DNA from: Anagrus nilaparvatae
Lineage: Eukaryota; Arthropoda; Insecta; Hymenoptera; Mymaridae
DNA: 64,000 bases
Direction of reading: 5' to 3'
Assembly: GCA_022575985.1 (NCBI GenBank)
Contig: JAKSXM010000272.1
Location: forward strand, 25,478,501 to 25,542,500
Position 1 is the stretch's first letter. The number at the start of each line of letters is the position of its first letter. The position numbers and the translations under genes are program-made. Shown piece by piece: positions 9,778-20,418 of the stretch. Under the pieces are notes generated by a model that saw only the letters and a list, made by a program, of their open reading frames with translations, did no database searches and was not told the origin of the DNA.

Positions 9778-9832
9778 AATTTATAACCGGTTTGTGTAAC
9801 TACACAACCAACGAGCATGGAACATGTTCATT
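9778..9832. repeat. Hairpin-bearing dispersed repeat, copy 1
   Basis: TTATAACCGGTTTGTGTAAC followed by TACACAACCAACGAGCATGG and AACATGTTC. The GGTTTGTGT/ACACAACC words pair as a stem. The same string, inverted, recurs at 18732-18772, and its second half recurs at about 46770-46800. Confidence 0.75.
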
Positions 9833-10479
9833 TATAACATTGATAATAAAGTATCTATTGTGTTCATAATATAAATATTTTTATTATAGAAATCATGCTG
9901 CTTAGACATCAAAGTGAACCAAATTAATTAAATTTTCAAATTATTATAGTTTTTTAAATAATATGAATTTATTTTTTATTAATTTTTACAATAAATTCTT
10001 AAAAATTCTGCACCAATGGTCCCTAGATACTTCTGCACCAATACTCCCTAGGTACTTCTGCACCAAAGGTCTTTAGGGACTTCTGCACCAATGCTCCCTA
10101 GGTAATTCTGCACCAAAGGTTCCTAGGTACTTCTGCATCAAAGGTCTTTAGGGACTTCTGCACCAATAGTCCCTAGGTACTTCTGCACCAAAGGTCTTTA
10201 GGGACTTCTGCACTAATGTTCCCTAGGTACTTCTGCACCAAAGGTCTTTAGGGACTTCTGCACCATAGGTCCCTAGGTACTTCTGCACCAATGCTCCCTA
10301 GGTACTTCTGCACCAAAGGTTCCTAAGTACTTCTGCACCAAAGGTCTTTACCAAAAGTCCCTGAATCGAAAATATTCTAAGTCCATTTCACCCCCCCCCC
10401 CTAAAAACGTCACTTTTTCACCCCCCCCCCTGCTGAGACGAACTTTTTCAAATACCCCATCCAATGAACATGTTCCATG
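9816..10479. mobile_element. Segment bounded by a perfect 17 bp inverted repeat
   Basis: CATGGAACATGTTCATT at 9816-9832 is exactly inverted at 10463-10479. Between them lie an AT-rich part, a 25 bp minisatellite and two C-runs. It may be a non-autonomous element with CATGGAACATGTTC ends; a related pair bounds about 18577-18742. Confidence 0.5.
10005..10350 (+). repeat. 25 bp minisatellite with alternating unit types
   Basis: About 14 units of 25 bp built on CTTCTGCACCAA. Two main unit types, ending AAGGTCTTTAGGGA or TGCTCCCTAGGTA, largely alternate, giving a 50 bp higher-order period. Two CACCCCCCCCCC runs follow at about 10390-10432. Confidence 0.93.
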
Positions 10480-10603
10480 TTAAAAAAAAAATAGTTATTT
10501 AATGAAGAAAAATTTGTTCAACAAATAAACTGTAAAATATACTTATTGATTATTCTCTATATTTAAAACATGCAAAATTATTCTAAAATTATTCTAAAAT
10601 TAC
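10480..10603. other. AT-rich spacer
   Basis: Nothing recognised apart from short AT-rich tracts such as the repeated TTATTCTAAAA. Confidence 0.4.
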
Positions 10604-11840
10604 TCTAAGCTTTTTTCTTAGAAAAAACTTAAACTTAAACCGGGTCTTGTAAATTACTTATAATATAAAAAAAATATTTAATACATTAAAAATTACTGAG
10701 ATTTTAATATAAAAAAATAATAATATTTAATTAATTCATAATTATTAAGCTTTTTATTGAAATCCAAACCATTTTTTTTTTTATAGTTATTAAGGGGGCC
10801 GAAACACGGCGTGACGAATTTTTAGAGGGCCTTTTGAGGGGCTTGTTAAAAAAACTTTGAAAATTTTATTAATTTTATAACTGAATACCTTTTTACATTA
10901 AGTTTGTGCGAATTATGCATTTTTTTTGAATTACTAATCGTTTAATTAAAATTAAAAAAAAATTATGTCGCCCTTTCTTATTTCACCTTCTTTATATACG
11001 AGAATGCGTAAGAAACTTGACAAGTTTGTTACAAGATCGAACTCTTCAGATGTATTTTATACACATACATAATATATATAATTTCTTTTAATGATTTAAA
11101 TATCGCGCTTATCTCAATAAAGCATGGTTGTCAAATTACAAACGCATGCGCGAGATTTTGTTATGTATAATGGATAAAAAAAATATACTCTGCATTTTAT
11201 AATTTATATTTTATTTTATTCTTTTATTTTGTCGGAAACTCAAATTTTTCATTGATTAAAAAATATTGTAATTTTGTTCAGCTATAAACTAGTGCAATTT
11301 TTTTTTATAAGATTCGATATTCATAGAGAACTTTAAAAAACAAAATAAAATCCCATAAAGAACGCGTGTTATATCAAAAAATTTTCAATTAAATATTTTT
11401 CCTTTATTTTATCGGAAAACTATAAACTTTTTGGGCTCGTTGGATTCCTTTTTAAATTTTCTTTAATACTGGTGTATCTTAGCTAGTATTATTGGATTTT
11501 TTAGAACCGTTAGGGCTACCTTAAGCTTTTTTCTTAAACTTAAACCGGGTCTTCTAAATTATTTTTAATATAAAAAATAATAATATTTAATACTTTCATA
11601 ATTATTAAGCTTTTTATTAAAATGCAAACTGGGTTTTTTTTTCTAGTTATTAAGCTGTTTTCTTAAACTTAAACTGATTGTGAGTCATCTAAATCATCTA
11701 TAATAGTAAAAAAAATATTTAATATATTAAAAATTACTAAGCTTTTTGTTAAAATGCAAACAAGATTTTTTTCTAATTATTAAGCTTTTTTCTTAAAATT
11801 AAACTTTATCCGAGTCTTCTAAATTGTTTGTAATATAACA
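10604..11840 (+). repeat. Interrupted satellite of about 130 bp units (AAGCTTTTTTCTTAAACTTAAA type)
   Basis: Units beginning AAGCTTTTTTCTTAAACTTAAACCGGGTCTTCTAAATT recur at about 10604, 11523, 11652 and 11782, with a shared AAGCTTTTTATTAAAATGCAAAC phrase in the second half of the unit. The array is split by a foreign 727 bp block (10794-11520). Confidence 0.85.
10794..11520. mobile_element. TTAA-flanked insertion in the satellite
   Basis: The satellite reads GTTATTAAGCTTTTTTC where intact. Here the sequence runs GTTAT-TAA into GGGGGCCGAAACACGG at 10794 and resumes after GTTAGGGCTACC at 11520 with TTAAGCTTTTTTC. TTAA is thus present on both sides (10790-10793, 11521-11524), the target duplication of piggyBac-like elements. 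The ends share a weak inverted GGnnGCC...AAC. No transposase frame, so a non-autonomous copy. Confidence 0.75.
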
Positions 11841-12193
11841 ATATTAAGAAAGGAGTAGCTAAGTCATAATTTTTTTTATTGAGAATTTCGAAAAGCAAAA
11901 TATTGTGCTCAATGCAACCGGCAGATGGGTGCTTATTTTTGGGTTTATCATTTTTTATATCAATGGTTTATTATACAACTATTGTTTAAGGTCTTTTAAA
12001 TTAATTTTAAAATATTTGTTTTTATTTAAAAATAATTTATTTAATAATTTTAATTTTTAAAATAACTTTTTTCTTGCATTCTATTTCTCATAAACACTTA
12101 GACGATCTTTTACACCCAAGAGGGCAAAAAAAAAAAAGTAATTTTTGCCTTTTTAAAAACAAGATAAATAAATAAATTCTAAAATATATGCCA
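11841..12193. other. AT-rich spacer
   Basis: No gene or clear repeat seen. Confidence 0.4.
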
Positions 12194-12432
12194 GCTGATA
12201 TATGATAACGATAATAATATCATTAAAATACGTATTAATTACGTTTAATAATACTTTTTATGTCTTAAAATACGGGCCTTATACACACAATTTTATTTTA
12301 TTATTTATATTTTTTTATTCGAAAAGTTTTAATTCTAAAAATTTTATACTTTTTAAAAAGTAATTATCAAAATTTTGTATATAATTAATACGTATTTTCA
12401 TTATATTTTTATCGTTATCATATAATATCAAC
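12194..12432. repeat. Fold-back (MITE-like) repeat with partial third arm
   Basis: Left arm 12194-12241 (GATATATGATAACGATAATA ...ATACGTATTAATTA) is inverted at 12382-12432. A further, partial copy of the outer right flank plus arm sequence follows at about 12451-12550 (AAGATAAATAAATAAATTCTAAAA ... TAATTAATACGTAC), so the unit was partly duplicated in tandem. Confidence 0.75.
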
Positions 12433-12600
12433 CTGTGATCCTAATTTCCAAAAAAATAAGATAAATAAATAAATTCTAAAAAATATATGATAATCATGAT
12501 AATATAATGAAAAGTAATTATCAAAATTTTGTGTATAATTAATACGTACAGGGCCGCAGATCACTCACTTTCTCACTTTTCTCACTTCTTCACTTTGTCG

Positions 12601-12719
12601 TAGTATATTCGGTTAATAATAAGAATAATAAGATAAAAAATAATAGCTTTATTATACCAATTCTACGTATAAGTTACCCCCTATCCCATACCTCTACCTA
12701 GCGGCGGTGTACGATATAG
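12601..12719 (+). repeat. Direct repeat, copy 1 of 2
   Basis: TAGTATATTCGGTTAAT at the start and GTATAAGTTACCCCCTATCC ... GTGTACGATATAG at the end; the same about 120 bp block recurs at 13437-13558, 836 bp downstream, nearly identical over its last 50 bases. Confidence 0.85.
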
Positions 12720-13436
12720 TATTTTGTATTACTTAATTATTCATCTGGTCATATTACGATTTTTATATGCTTAGGAATGTCTGAATTACAAGCATATCAA
12801 ATTTGAAGAATACGTTGTATTTAATTTAAGTCATCGAATAGTGTTAAAAAATAAAAAGTATGTTATAAAAATTAAAAACTTAATTATAAATATGTAAATT
12901 AATTTTGTTAAGTATAAAAAAATAAATAATTATTTATAAAAAATTACGTATTAAAGTCAATGATCAGCATTCAATAATATTATGAAATTAAAATTTTATG
13001 CCCATCACTTTAATAAATTTTTTTTATGGTTTATACTTAAAAAAATTTATTTTACTAAATTATTAATTTATTAAATTTTTTTTATGGTTTTATACTTAAA
13101 AAAATTTATTTTATTTATTTATTTTTTAATAACACCACTGATATGCGGTCTGTTCTCAATGGAGCTCAAATTAAATACAAAACAAATTAGCATATACGTC
13201 CGCGCGAAGCTGGGCATCTGTCGATTTCTTATCTCTATTTGCAGCGCGAAATATTGAGATTCAGCATCATATTTCTCAATAAAATAATATTTTTTTTTAC
13301 AACGCATTATGTAGAACTGACTATCAAAAAAAAAAAAAAAATAAACAAACACTTATTTAAAACAAAAAAAACTTCTTGGAAAAAGCCGGTTTGTTTATTA
13401 AAATTTAAGTCATTGCGTTATAAAATTATTGCGTTG
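12720..13436. other. Sequence between the two direct repeats
   Basis: AT-rich 717 bp. A tandem duplication of about 65 bp (TTTTTTTATGGTTTATACTTAAAAAAATTTATTTTA) lies at about 13015-13110. Slightly GC-richer part 13190-13260 has no convincing frame. Either an internal region of a small element with 120 bp direct terminal repeats, or one period of an old tandem. Confidence 0.5.
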
Positions 13437-13558
13437 TAGTATATTCGGTTAATTATAATAATAAAAAAATAAAAATTCTGGCTTTATTATAAAATATATT
13501 ATAACGTATAAGTTACCCCCTATCCCATACCTTTACCTAGCGGTGGTGTACGATATAG
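13437..13558 (+). repeat. Direct repeat, copy 2 of 2
   Basis: Second copy of the block at 12601-12719, with a few substitutions (CCTTTACC for CCTCTACC, GGTGG for GGCGG) and small indels in the AT-rich middle. Confidence 0.85.
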
Positions 13559-14202
13559 CGGTATATTTTTATATGAATATAAAATTAAAATTAAAATTAC
13601 CCTATTTATATTTTTATTTGAATTAAAAATAAATAAAAGCAAAGAAATGCTTGAATTTAGAAAACAAAATGCAAATTACTTTTATAATATTTAATAAAAA
13701 TAAATAAATAAATAATTTTTTAATGTAATTTATTATATTAACATTTAATTTGCGAATAAGTACTGATAAATTACTAATAATTAGTAATTATTAGTGTTCG
13801 TTATATCGGAAGTTTACTGTAATAATAATTTGTCCAGTATTTTTTTAAATTTGAAAAATACTTTCTTGTAAGAAAAATTTTATAGCAAATAAAATAATTT
13901 AAGCACACAATTTGAGCACACCCACCGTTTCCGGCCAGAATTACAGACCAAGATATTAACACTTTCACGGTAATAAACGATCGACCGAAAAGACGGAATG
14001 TCGTTTATCATTCACCACAAGAAACAGTTATTATTTTGAAATAAACGAGATAGGTATAAGCACAGTACTGTGGTATAAGCTCAAACTCGATTATGTCTGG
14101 TGTTGCCGAGTGCACCGCCGCGCCCCCCCACCGGCGAAAACAACGCAGCGGGATATTCAAACGGTAAATTTATTAAACAATTTAAACGGAAAAAAACGTC
14201 CC
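13559..14202. other. Spacer before the 77 bp satellite
   Basis: AT-rich to about 13900, then a more GC-balanced stretch (13920-14165) with a CACAGTACTGTG palindrome near 14064 and a GCCGCGCCCCCCCACCGGCG run. No convincing coding frame. Confidence 0.4.
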
Positions 14203-14620
14203 AACATCAAAACATTTCCGTCCGACAACAAAGTATAGAAGAGAAAGTCCGGATGTTAAAACATTTTCGAAAATGTTTTAACATCAAAACATTTCCGTCC
14301 GACAACAAAGTATAGAAGAGAAAGTCCGGATATCAAAACATTTTCGAAAATGTTTTAACATCAAAACATTTCCGTCCGACAACAAAGTATAGAAGAGAAA
14401 GTCCGGATATCAAAACATTTTCGAAAATGTTTTAACATCAAAACATTTCCGTCCGACAACAAAGTATAGAAGAGAAAGTCCGGATATCAAAACATTTTCG
14501 AAAATGTTTTAACATCAAAACATTTCCGTCCGACAACAAAGTATAGAAGAGAAAGTCCGGATATCAAAACATTTTCGAAAATGTTTTAAAATCAAAACAT
14601 TTTCCGTCCGACTTATACTT
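14203..14620 (+). repeat. 77 bp satellite with a central palindrome
   Basis: Over five head-to-tail units, starting at about 14203, 14280, 14357, 14434, 14511 and 14588, nearly identical apart from the last. Each unit has AACATCAAAACATTTCCGTC, GAAGAGAAAGTCCGGAT and the perfect palindrome AACATTTTCGAAAATGTT (within a 22 bp palindrome). High identity implies recent amplification. Confidence 0.95.
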
Positions 14621-14633
14621 CGTATATTCACCC

Positions 14634-14687
14634 GGGCCGTTGGCCGTTGGCCGTTGGCCGTTGCGCCGTTGGCCGTTGCGCCGTTGG
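14634..14687 (+). repeat. GC-rich CCGTTGG short tandem repeat
   Basis: Seven-base units GGCCGTT/GCGCCGTT repeated about seven times, between the 77 bp satellite and the GTPBP1 exon. Confidence 0.9.
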
Positions 14688-14777
14688 TTTAAAAAATAAA
14701 AATTAAAAATAAAAAATATATAAACATCATGAGAGAAATTTTCCAGGAATAATTATCACCGTTACTATTGTTATTAG

Positions 14778-15605
14778 GGTGTTGGAACTGTGGTGTCTGG
14801 AACAACCTTAAAAGGTGTAATTCGATTGAATGATATTTTACTCTTGGGGCCAGATCCTTTAGGACATTTTACACAAATAGCTGTCAAAAGCATTCATAGA
14901 AAGAGAATGCCTGTTCGTGAAGTCAGAGGTGGTCAAACTGCTAGTTTTGCCTTAAAAAAAATAAAAAGATCTCAAATACGTAAAGGTATGGTAATGGTAT
15001 CTCCTACCTTAAACCCACAAGCTTGCTGGGAATTTGAAGGAGAAATTTTAGTACTACACCACCCGACAACTATAAGTTCTCGATATCAAGCCATGGTTCA
15101 TTGTGGAAGTATAAGACAAACAGCTTCTATATTATCCATGTCTCAAGATTGCTTACGTACAGGGGACAAGGCATTAGTCCATTTTAGATTCATAAAACAT
15201 CCTGAATACATTAAACCAGGTCAAAGAATGGTTTTCCGAGAAGGTCGAACTAAAGCTGTTGGTAACGTTTTAAAACTCATACCTCATACTAATTCCATTG
15301 GAGCATCTGCTTCAAGAGTAACGAAATCAAATAAATCTCGACAAGATGGAAACTCTCAAGTAAGAATTGTCATTTTTTTAATTTAATAATCAATATTGAA
15401 TAATTTAAATTAACAACTTTAGGTCACTGAACACGATGCACATTCTGCTTCTGAACCACAAGCAAAACAAGAAAATACACCGCAAAAGGGTGGTTCAAGT
15501 ATAGCAAAGAAAGGAAGAGGTAGAAGGAATTCAAAACCACAAAATTTTACGTCTGCAGTTCAGCCTCTTTCCGAGCAAAACCCACCAGCAAATCTCCAGG
15601 CGTAA
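14778..15605 (+). CDS. GTPBP1: GTP-binding protein 1, last two exons
   Basis: C-terminal part of the GTPBP1/GTPBP2 branch of translational GTPases, cytosolic factors linked to ribosome rescue and mRNA turnover. Exons 14778-15359 (194 codons, preceded by TTATTAG) and 15423-15605, joined in phase 0 across a 63 bp GT-AG intron; stop TAA at 15603-15605. The first exon begins with [10 protein letters not shown] at the G-domain/domain II junction and carries the family's signature blocks [28 protein letters not shown] and [12 protein letters not shown], which match vertebrate GTPBP1 very closely. The last exon is a basic, low-complexity tail ([10 protein letters not shown]). The G domain itself is not in the window: nothing coding for it was found in the 14.7 kb upstream, so the preceding intron is either very large and filled with repeats, or this is a fragment. 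Conservation without stops argues for a live gene. Confidence 0.9.
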
Positions 15606-16558
15606 ATTTATATATATAAATATGGTAATAGGTACTAGTTAAAAATTAAGTTAATTATACATCTATTGCTTGTAATTTCATTTTTTTTTCTCATACAAGT
15701 TAAAAAATTCCTTATTTTGTCAACCATTTACAATTTGTTCTTTTTTTATAAACTGTACATTATCCACTTTTTCCAATTTATATATGATTAAAAAAAATGT
15801 TTATATAATTTTGATATGTTTATTTTAAGCTAGTTTTTATGAGTTTGTAAATGGCTTTATTAGAAGGCCATTAAAATTTTCTTTTTGGAAAGTTGTGATT
15901 TGATTTTCTTTATAAATATTTTAGCTTTATGATTATGATAAAATAATGATAACGAATAAAATAAAAATATAAATATTTATTTTTCAGTATAAAAGAGATA
16001 CAAAGTTTATACAATTGTAATTTAAACATATTGATTGAAAATAAAAAATTTATAAACTATAAAACTTATCAAGTAACAAGGTTTATTATTTTTTATTATT
16101 TTAATTTTATTTATTTACAGAATCATTTTTTCAACCCTCAGATGATGCACTTAAATTATTTTGGTATGATAAATTTACATTGCTTGCTTTATAAGCTCAA
16201 AAATTTTTCTTTTTATTTAGGAAGCTTTATAGCATTCAGACTGTTACTAGCTTTGAGAATTAAATATTTTACTGAAGTATTATATAGTAAGGCACGTGAT
16301 TTTAATAATAAATACACAAGAATATTTATTTTTAATATTCTGATTTTAAAATAATAAACAAAAAATTAAATAAATTATATTTTTTTAATCTACCTTCAAA
16401 ACCACATCTTCTAAATTTTTGACAAATATTTTTTAATACACCTAACTAAATACACCCTACTACTACTTAAGTATACAATAACTTACAATTTATCAAACAG
16501 TAATTTATAAAAAATAGAAAATGTAGATTTGATTTGATTAAACAACTTACGTATTTAA
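15606..16558. other. Converging 3' ends of GTPBP1 and the CENP-T-like gene
   Basis: AT-rich untranslated/intergenic DNA. AATAAA near 15953 could end GTPBP1. At about 16122 a good acceptor (TTTATTTACAG) precedes short open frames, one reading SFFQPSDDALKLFWYDKF up to a stop; I could not connect these to any gene. Confidence 0.45.
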
Positions 16559-19500
16559 TTAATTTTCTCCTGAAATTGGTTGAAATAATTTTTCAGGTTC
16601 ATAAGGAACATTAGGAATGTTACCAGGCAAATTCATAGGTATTACTTTAATTCGAAAACTGTATGGTAAAAAGTCATGTACAAAATTATAAAAATCAAAA
16701 CGAGTTTTTACGATTTTATACTCGGCCATTTTTTTCATTAAATCTTCAAGATCATTTTTATATTTATCATATGTCTTGCGTTTTGATATTAAGCTTTCAA
16801 AATCGCTTAATCGCATAACAAGCTTTTCTGATTTAATTCTAGTTAAATGCCCAAATTCTGGTTCCATCAAATCCCATAAATATTTATAAAGACGTTTGGT
16901 TACCCATTGTTTTGGCATAGGTAATCTGGGTTGTTTATAAACTTTACCATTAACAATATATGCTTTATCAGATTTTTTCTGTTTGTTATTATTATTTAAC
17001 TCTTTCTTTTTTTTTGCTAAAAATCTTTGCATTTCTATAGCTTGAACTATTTTTTGTTTTGCCTTTTTTTCTCTTTCTACTGTTTCCTTTTTCATTGATT
17101 CGATTACCTTTTCTTTTTTAGCTTCCATTTTATCCTTGGCAGCTAATATCATATCACTAAAATTTGATTGAGTCAATTTGTGAGACTGATTGTTTTTTAA
17201 ATTAGAGTGTGTTTGTGTTTCCTGTTCCTGGTTATTTTTTTTATTATTTTGAGTAGAATTTTGTAAAATACTTTGCTTTTCTTTGGAATTGTTATTTTCA
17301 GATTCTTCATTTGATTCGTAACTTTCAAAAACAGTATTTTGAAATGGTATTTCGCTTAAACGGCGTAAAGATTTTCCATGTGGCATTAATGTAGACTGAA
17401 GAATGTTAAAATTTTCTCTAGTACTCATATGATCAACAATTGCATCGTTATCTGAATTTTCTTTGTTACTATAACTATTTCCAGACTTAGTGATATTTTT
17501 TGATTTTGAATAGGAGGTAATAGTTTTTTGCGAATTAGTACTTTCATTTGAACGTTTCATTTGCACGTTACTATTTTTTTGAAAGGAATCCTTTAATAAT
17601 TTACTATTTTCGCTAGATAAAGAAATATCTTCAGCATATGAATTTGATTGTTCAGTGGATGGCGAATTTTGTTTATTAAGATTGTAACTTTTATTACTTA
17701 AAGACTTAGATATTGTCATTTGTGAATCATTTTCTTTATTACTATTACTGCTTGATTGGCTTAAATTTTTTGAAGAATTTTTATTAAGTTCTGTTGATTC
17801 TTCCTGCTCCTGTGTAAAATTCTTTGAAATTCTATGTTTGTTTCTAGATACTAACATTCTTGAATTTGAACTACTTGCATGTTTAGAAATGCCACTAACT
17901 GACAATTGATCATTTGTTTTTTTATGAGTATTGAATTCCATAGTCGAAGATGATAATTCGTTTTGACCAACTGATGTATTTAATTGAGATTTATTAATTG
18001 AACTGTCTTGTAAAAGGTTTTTTGATTTATTTATTGAAACGGCTTCGTTAATTACTACATCTAAAGACTTTTTAGTTTTCGAATTTCTTGTTACATTTTT
18101 TAAAGAATTTGGAGATGCAGCTACAAAAGATGAGTAAATTATATTAATCATGAATCAAGTGTTTCTTGTTAGCAGCCAGAAAGAAAGTATTTTCTTACAA
18201 CTGACCAAGTAAAATCGAATACAAACCTTGGCTACTAAAAATGAATGCCCCAAATCCCAGTTTACCACCTTTAGCTTTGCCTCGAATGGTAATTTACGTG
18301 CGATTCGGACCATTTTTTATTTTTCTTGCCAAGGTTTGTAATATAAGGCAATAATTTATTATAAGTATTAAATTAATTTTTACCTATCAAATTTTCTTTT
18401 GAATTATTACGCTCGGATTTATCAGGCACCTAAAATTTACAATTTTATTTTAATTAATTTGTTTACTTTTTTTTATTTTAAAGGTATTAGAAATACATTT
18501 GGTACAGCTAATAATGATAATTTTATAGTATTTTAACTAAAAATCCCAAAATTACGATTTATGTGTTAACATAGAATATGTTCATAGGAATAGGTACCCT
18601 GAAAAAAACCCAAAATAAAGAGGGGGTGTCAAACGGGCTTAATTTTGATTTATAGGCACTCAGAATAAGCCGAGCTTAGAACAATTTAAGGAGTAGAATA
18701 ATCGGCTTATAGACTTAGTAAACATATTCCATGTGCACTGGTTGTGTTAATACACAAACCAGTTATAAGTTTTTTTACTGAGTTTATTAAAGTTTAGATT
18801 TTTTTTAATATTTTGTATTTTATGCAGGATTTTTATCCCGTATATTATAAGAAGTATATTTTTCAATGTAGTTAACTCACATCTTTAAATGCATTTGAAC
18901 TTTTTCTTTTCAAATTACTGGGTTTCTTAGCATTACTTTTATCGAGAACTTGTGTTCCAGTTGTGTAGGATTCCTTAAAAAAGTATTAAGTAATTATTAC
19001 TAATTATTAATATTTCATAATTAGTTTAACTCTACCTTATTTTTTTCATAAATACTTGAAGGTTTATCAGCACTTAAATTAACCATTGTATTACTTAGAT
19101 TTGCTAATTCTAAAGAATTAAAAAAACTATTTGTTTTAATTGAATGTGCAGATTTATTATTTTCTCCATGATCAGATGAGTTACATATTTTTGAAAAATT
19201 TTTCTTACTTGTAATTGGTAGTTTTTCAAGACATACTTCTAATTCCTTATTTATTATTTTAGTAGTAAGAGGTTCAGTGATTGCTATTTCTTCATAACTT
19301 TGGTTATTAACTGCCCTTCGAATATTTAGTGAAGGACTTTTTGGTTCTGATGCTGATGTTGATCTTAATGATTGTCTGTTATTTATACTTTTTTCCGAAT
19401 TATTACTATTATTTAATTGACTTTGTGTAGTTAAATCATTAAATATATTGTTAAAAGTATTATTACTTTTTCTTGTATTGTAAGGTTTTTTAAAAAATAT

Positions 19501-20418
19501 ACTTTTTTTTTTATTTTTTTTAACATTTATAGATTTTGTTATATCATCGGTTGTATCAGAACTTATATCTGTTTGATTAACATTTGATCTTAAACTTACG
19601 TGTGATTGTACTTTTTCAACAGGAGAATCATTAGGCGATGTATCATGAAGAATGTTTTCATGAATTTCTGTATTTTTATTTGCTTTCTTTTTTTGGAAAA
19701 AATTTGATTTTAATTTATCAGCTGTTGGATTTTTGACATTATCTAAGCTAGAGATTGTAGTTTCTGGTGTAGATTCTTTATTTAAAAGTTTATTCTTTTG
19801 TAAATTTTTTTTTTCGCTAACACGTTTTTTAATATCTTTTGAATTTACTGAAACTGATTTTAATTCAGATGATGCATTGGAATCATCAAATATTTTGTTT
19901 GTAAAATTATTATCTACTATTTTATCTGATTTTTTACTTCTTGATTTAAATTTTGGTCGTTTCTTTACCAATATTTCATCCCTATCAGTATCTGAACTTT
20001 GTACTAAAAAGTTACATCAAATAATTAATAATTTACTCAATACATATTTATTTAAATTTACATATTTTTACCTAAAGTATTTTCATTTACTGTTCTAGAT
20101 TTTTGTTGAATTAACTTTGATTTATTAGAGGAAGTTGATAATCTTTCATACCAATTATCTGGTAAATTTGTTACTTCAGTATTTGAATTATCATCAAGAA
20201 TTGTTTCTTCTCGATTACTGAAATTAAATGTTACAGATGGACGTAAAATTGATTTTTCATACCATCTTATATCATCTAAAATGATTTAAAAAATTGATTT
20301 TAAATTTGTAATTTATAGAATAAAAATTTTGCAACTTACCTAATTTTTCAGTAAAATCACTGTTATCGTTTAAAACTGCAGAGTATCTTCTTGACAAACG
20401 ATTTCTTCGTTGAGTCAT
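16559..20418 (-). CDS. Candidate CENP-T (inner kinetochore histone-fold protein)
   Basis: Six coding exons: 20340-20418, 20072-20275, 19036-20003, 18881-18973, 18384-18429, 16559-18120; all phases agree and give 983 residues. The N-terminus is basic (MTQRRNRLSRRYS) and is followed by two short WYEK/WYER repeats. About 750 residues of Ser/Asn/Lys-rich, probably disordered sequence follow, then a charged helical stretch (AKDKMEAKKEKV onward). The last 123 residues (861-983) are the only conserved-looking part. They are helix-rich and end in FVHDFLPYSFRIKVIPMNLPGN, closely paralleling the end of vertebrate CENP-T after its histone fold (a Leu-Pro, Arg, Leu/Val-Ile-Pro and Gly-Asn pattern). CENP-T bridges centromeric DNA to the Ndc80 complex at its N-terminus. 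A long disordered N-terminus fits. The intron 18121-18383 contains a dispersed repeat. Identification rests on the short tail and is tentative; an alternative is another rapidly evolving nuclear protein. Confidence 0.6.
18174..18345. repeat. Dispersed repeat, copy 1 (within an intron)
   Basis: CAGCCAGAAAGAAAGTATTT ... TTTCTTGCCAAGGTTTGT. It resembles 44150-44320 in order and wording (AGAAAG, TTTCTTA, AAATCGnATACAA, CCTTG, AAATCnCAGTTTA, TTTGCCTCG/CTTCGCC, GGTAATT). ACAAACCTTGGC near the middle is inverted at the right end (GCCAAGGTTTGT). Confidence 0.65.
18577..18772. repeat. Dispersed repeat with GAATATGTTC ends and a GGTTGTGT hairpin
   Basis: Lies in an intron of the CENP-T-like gene. GAATATGTTCAT near 18577 is inverted as AACATATTCCATG near 18730, and the adjoining CACTGGTTGTGTTAATACAC ... 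AACCAGTTATAA matches, in the opposite orientation, 9778-9832. A short GC-balanced core (about 18620-18700) has no frame. Confidence 0.6.

Noticed and set aside
13119..13439. Overlapping short open frames on both strands
   Set aside because: Composed of A/T-run translations, without motif or splice context; they lie between direct repeats.
14203..14620. Regular 77 bp repeats reminiscent of a CRISPR array
   Set aside because: There are no unique spacers: the whole unit repeats, it carries its own palindrome, and the setting is eukaryotic. It is a satellite.
16122..16354. Open frames after a good splice acceptor downstream of GTPBP1
   Set aside because: No partner exon or family could be recognised, and the longest frame is AT-driven (Phe/Ile/Leu/Lys). 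Mentioned in the spacer entry only.
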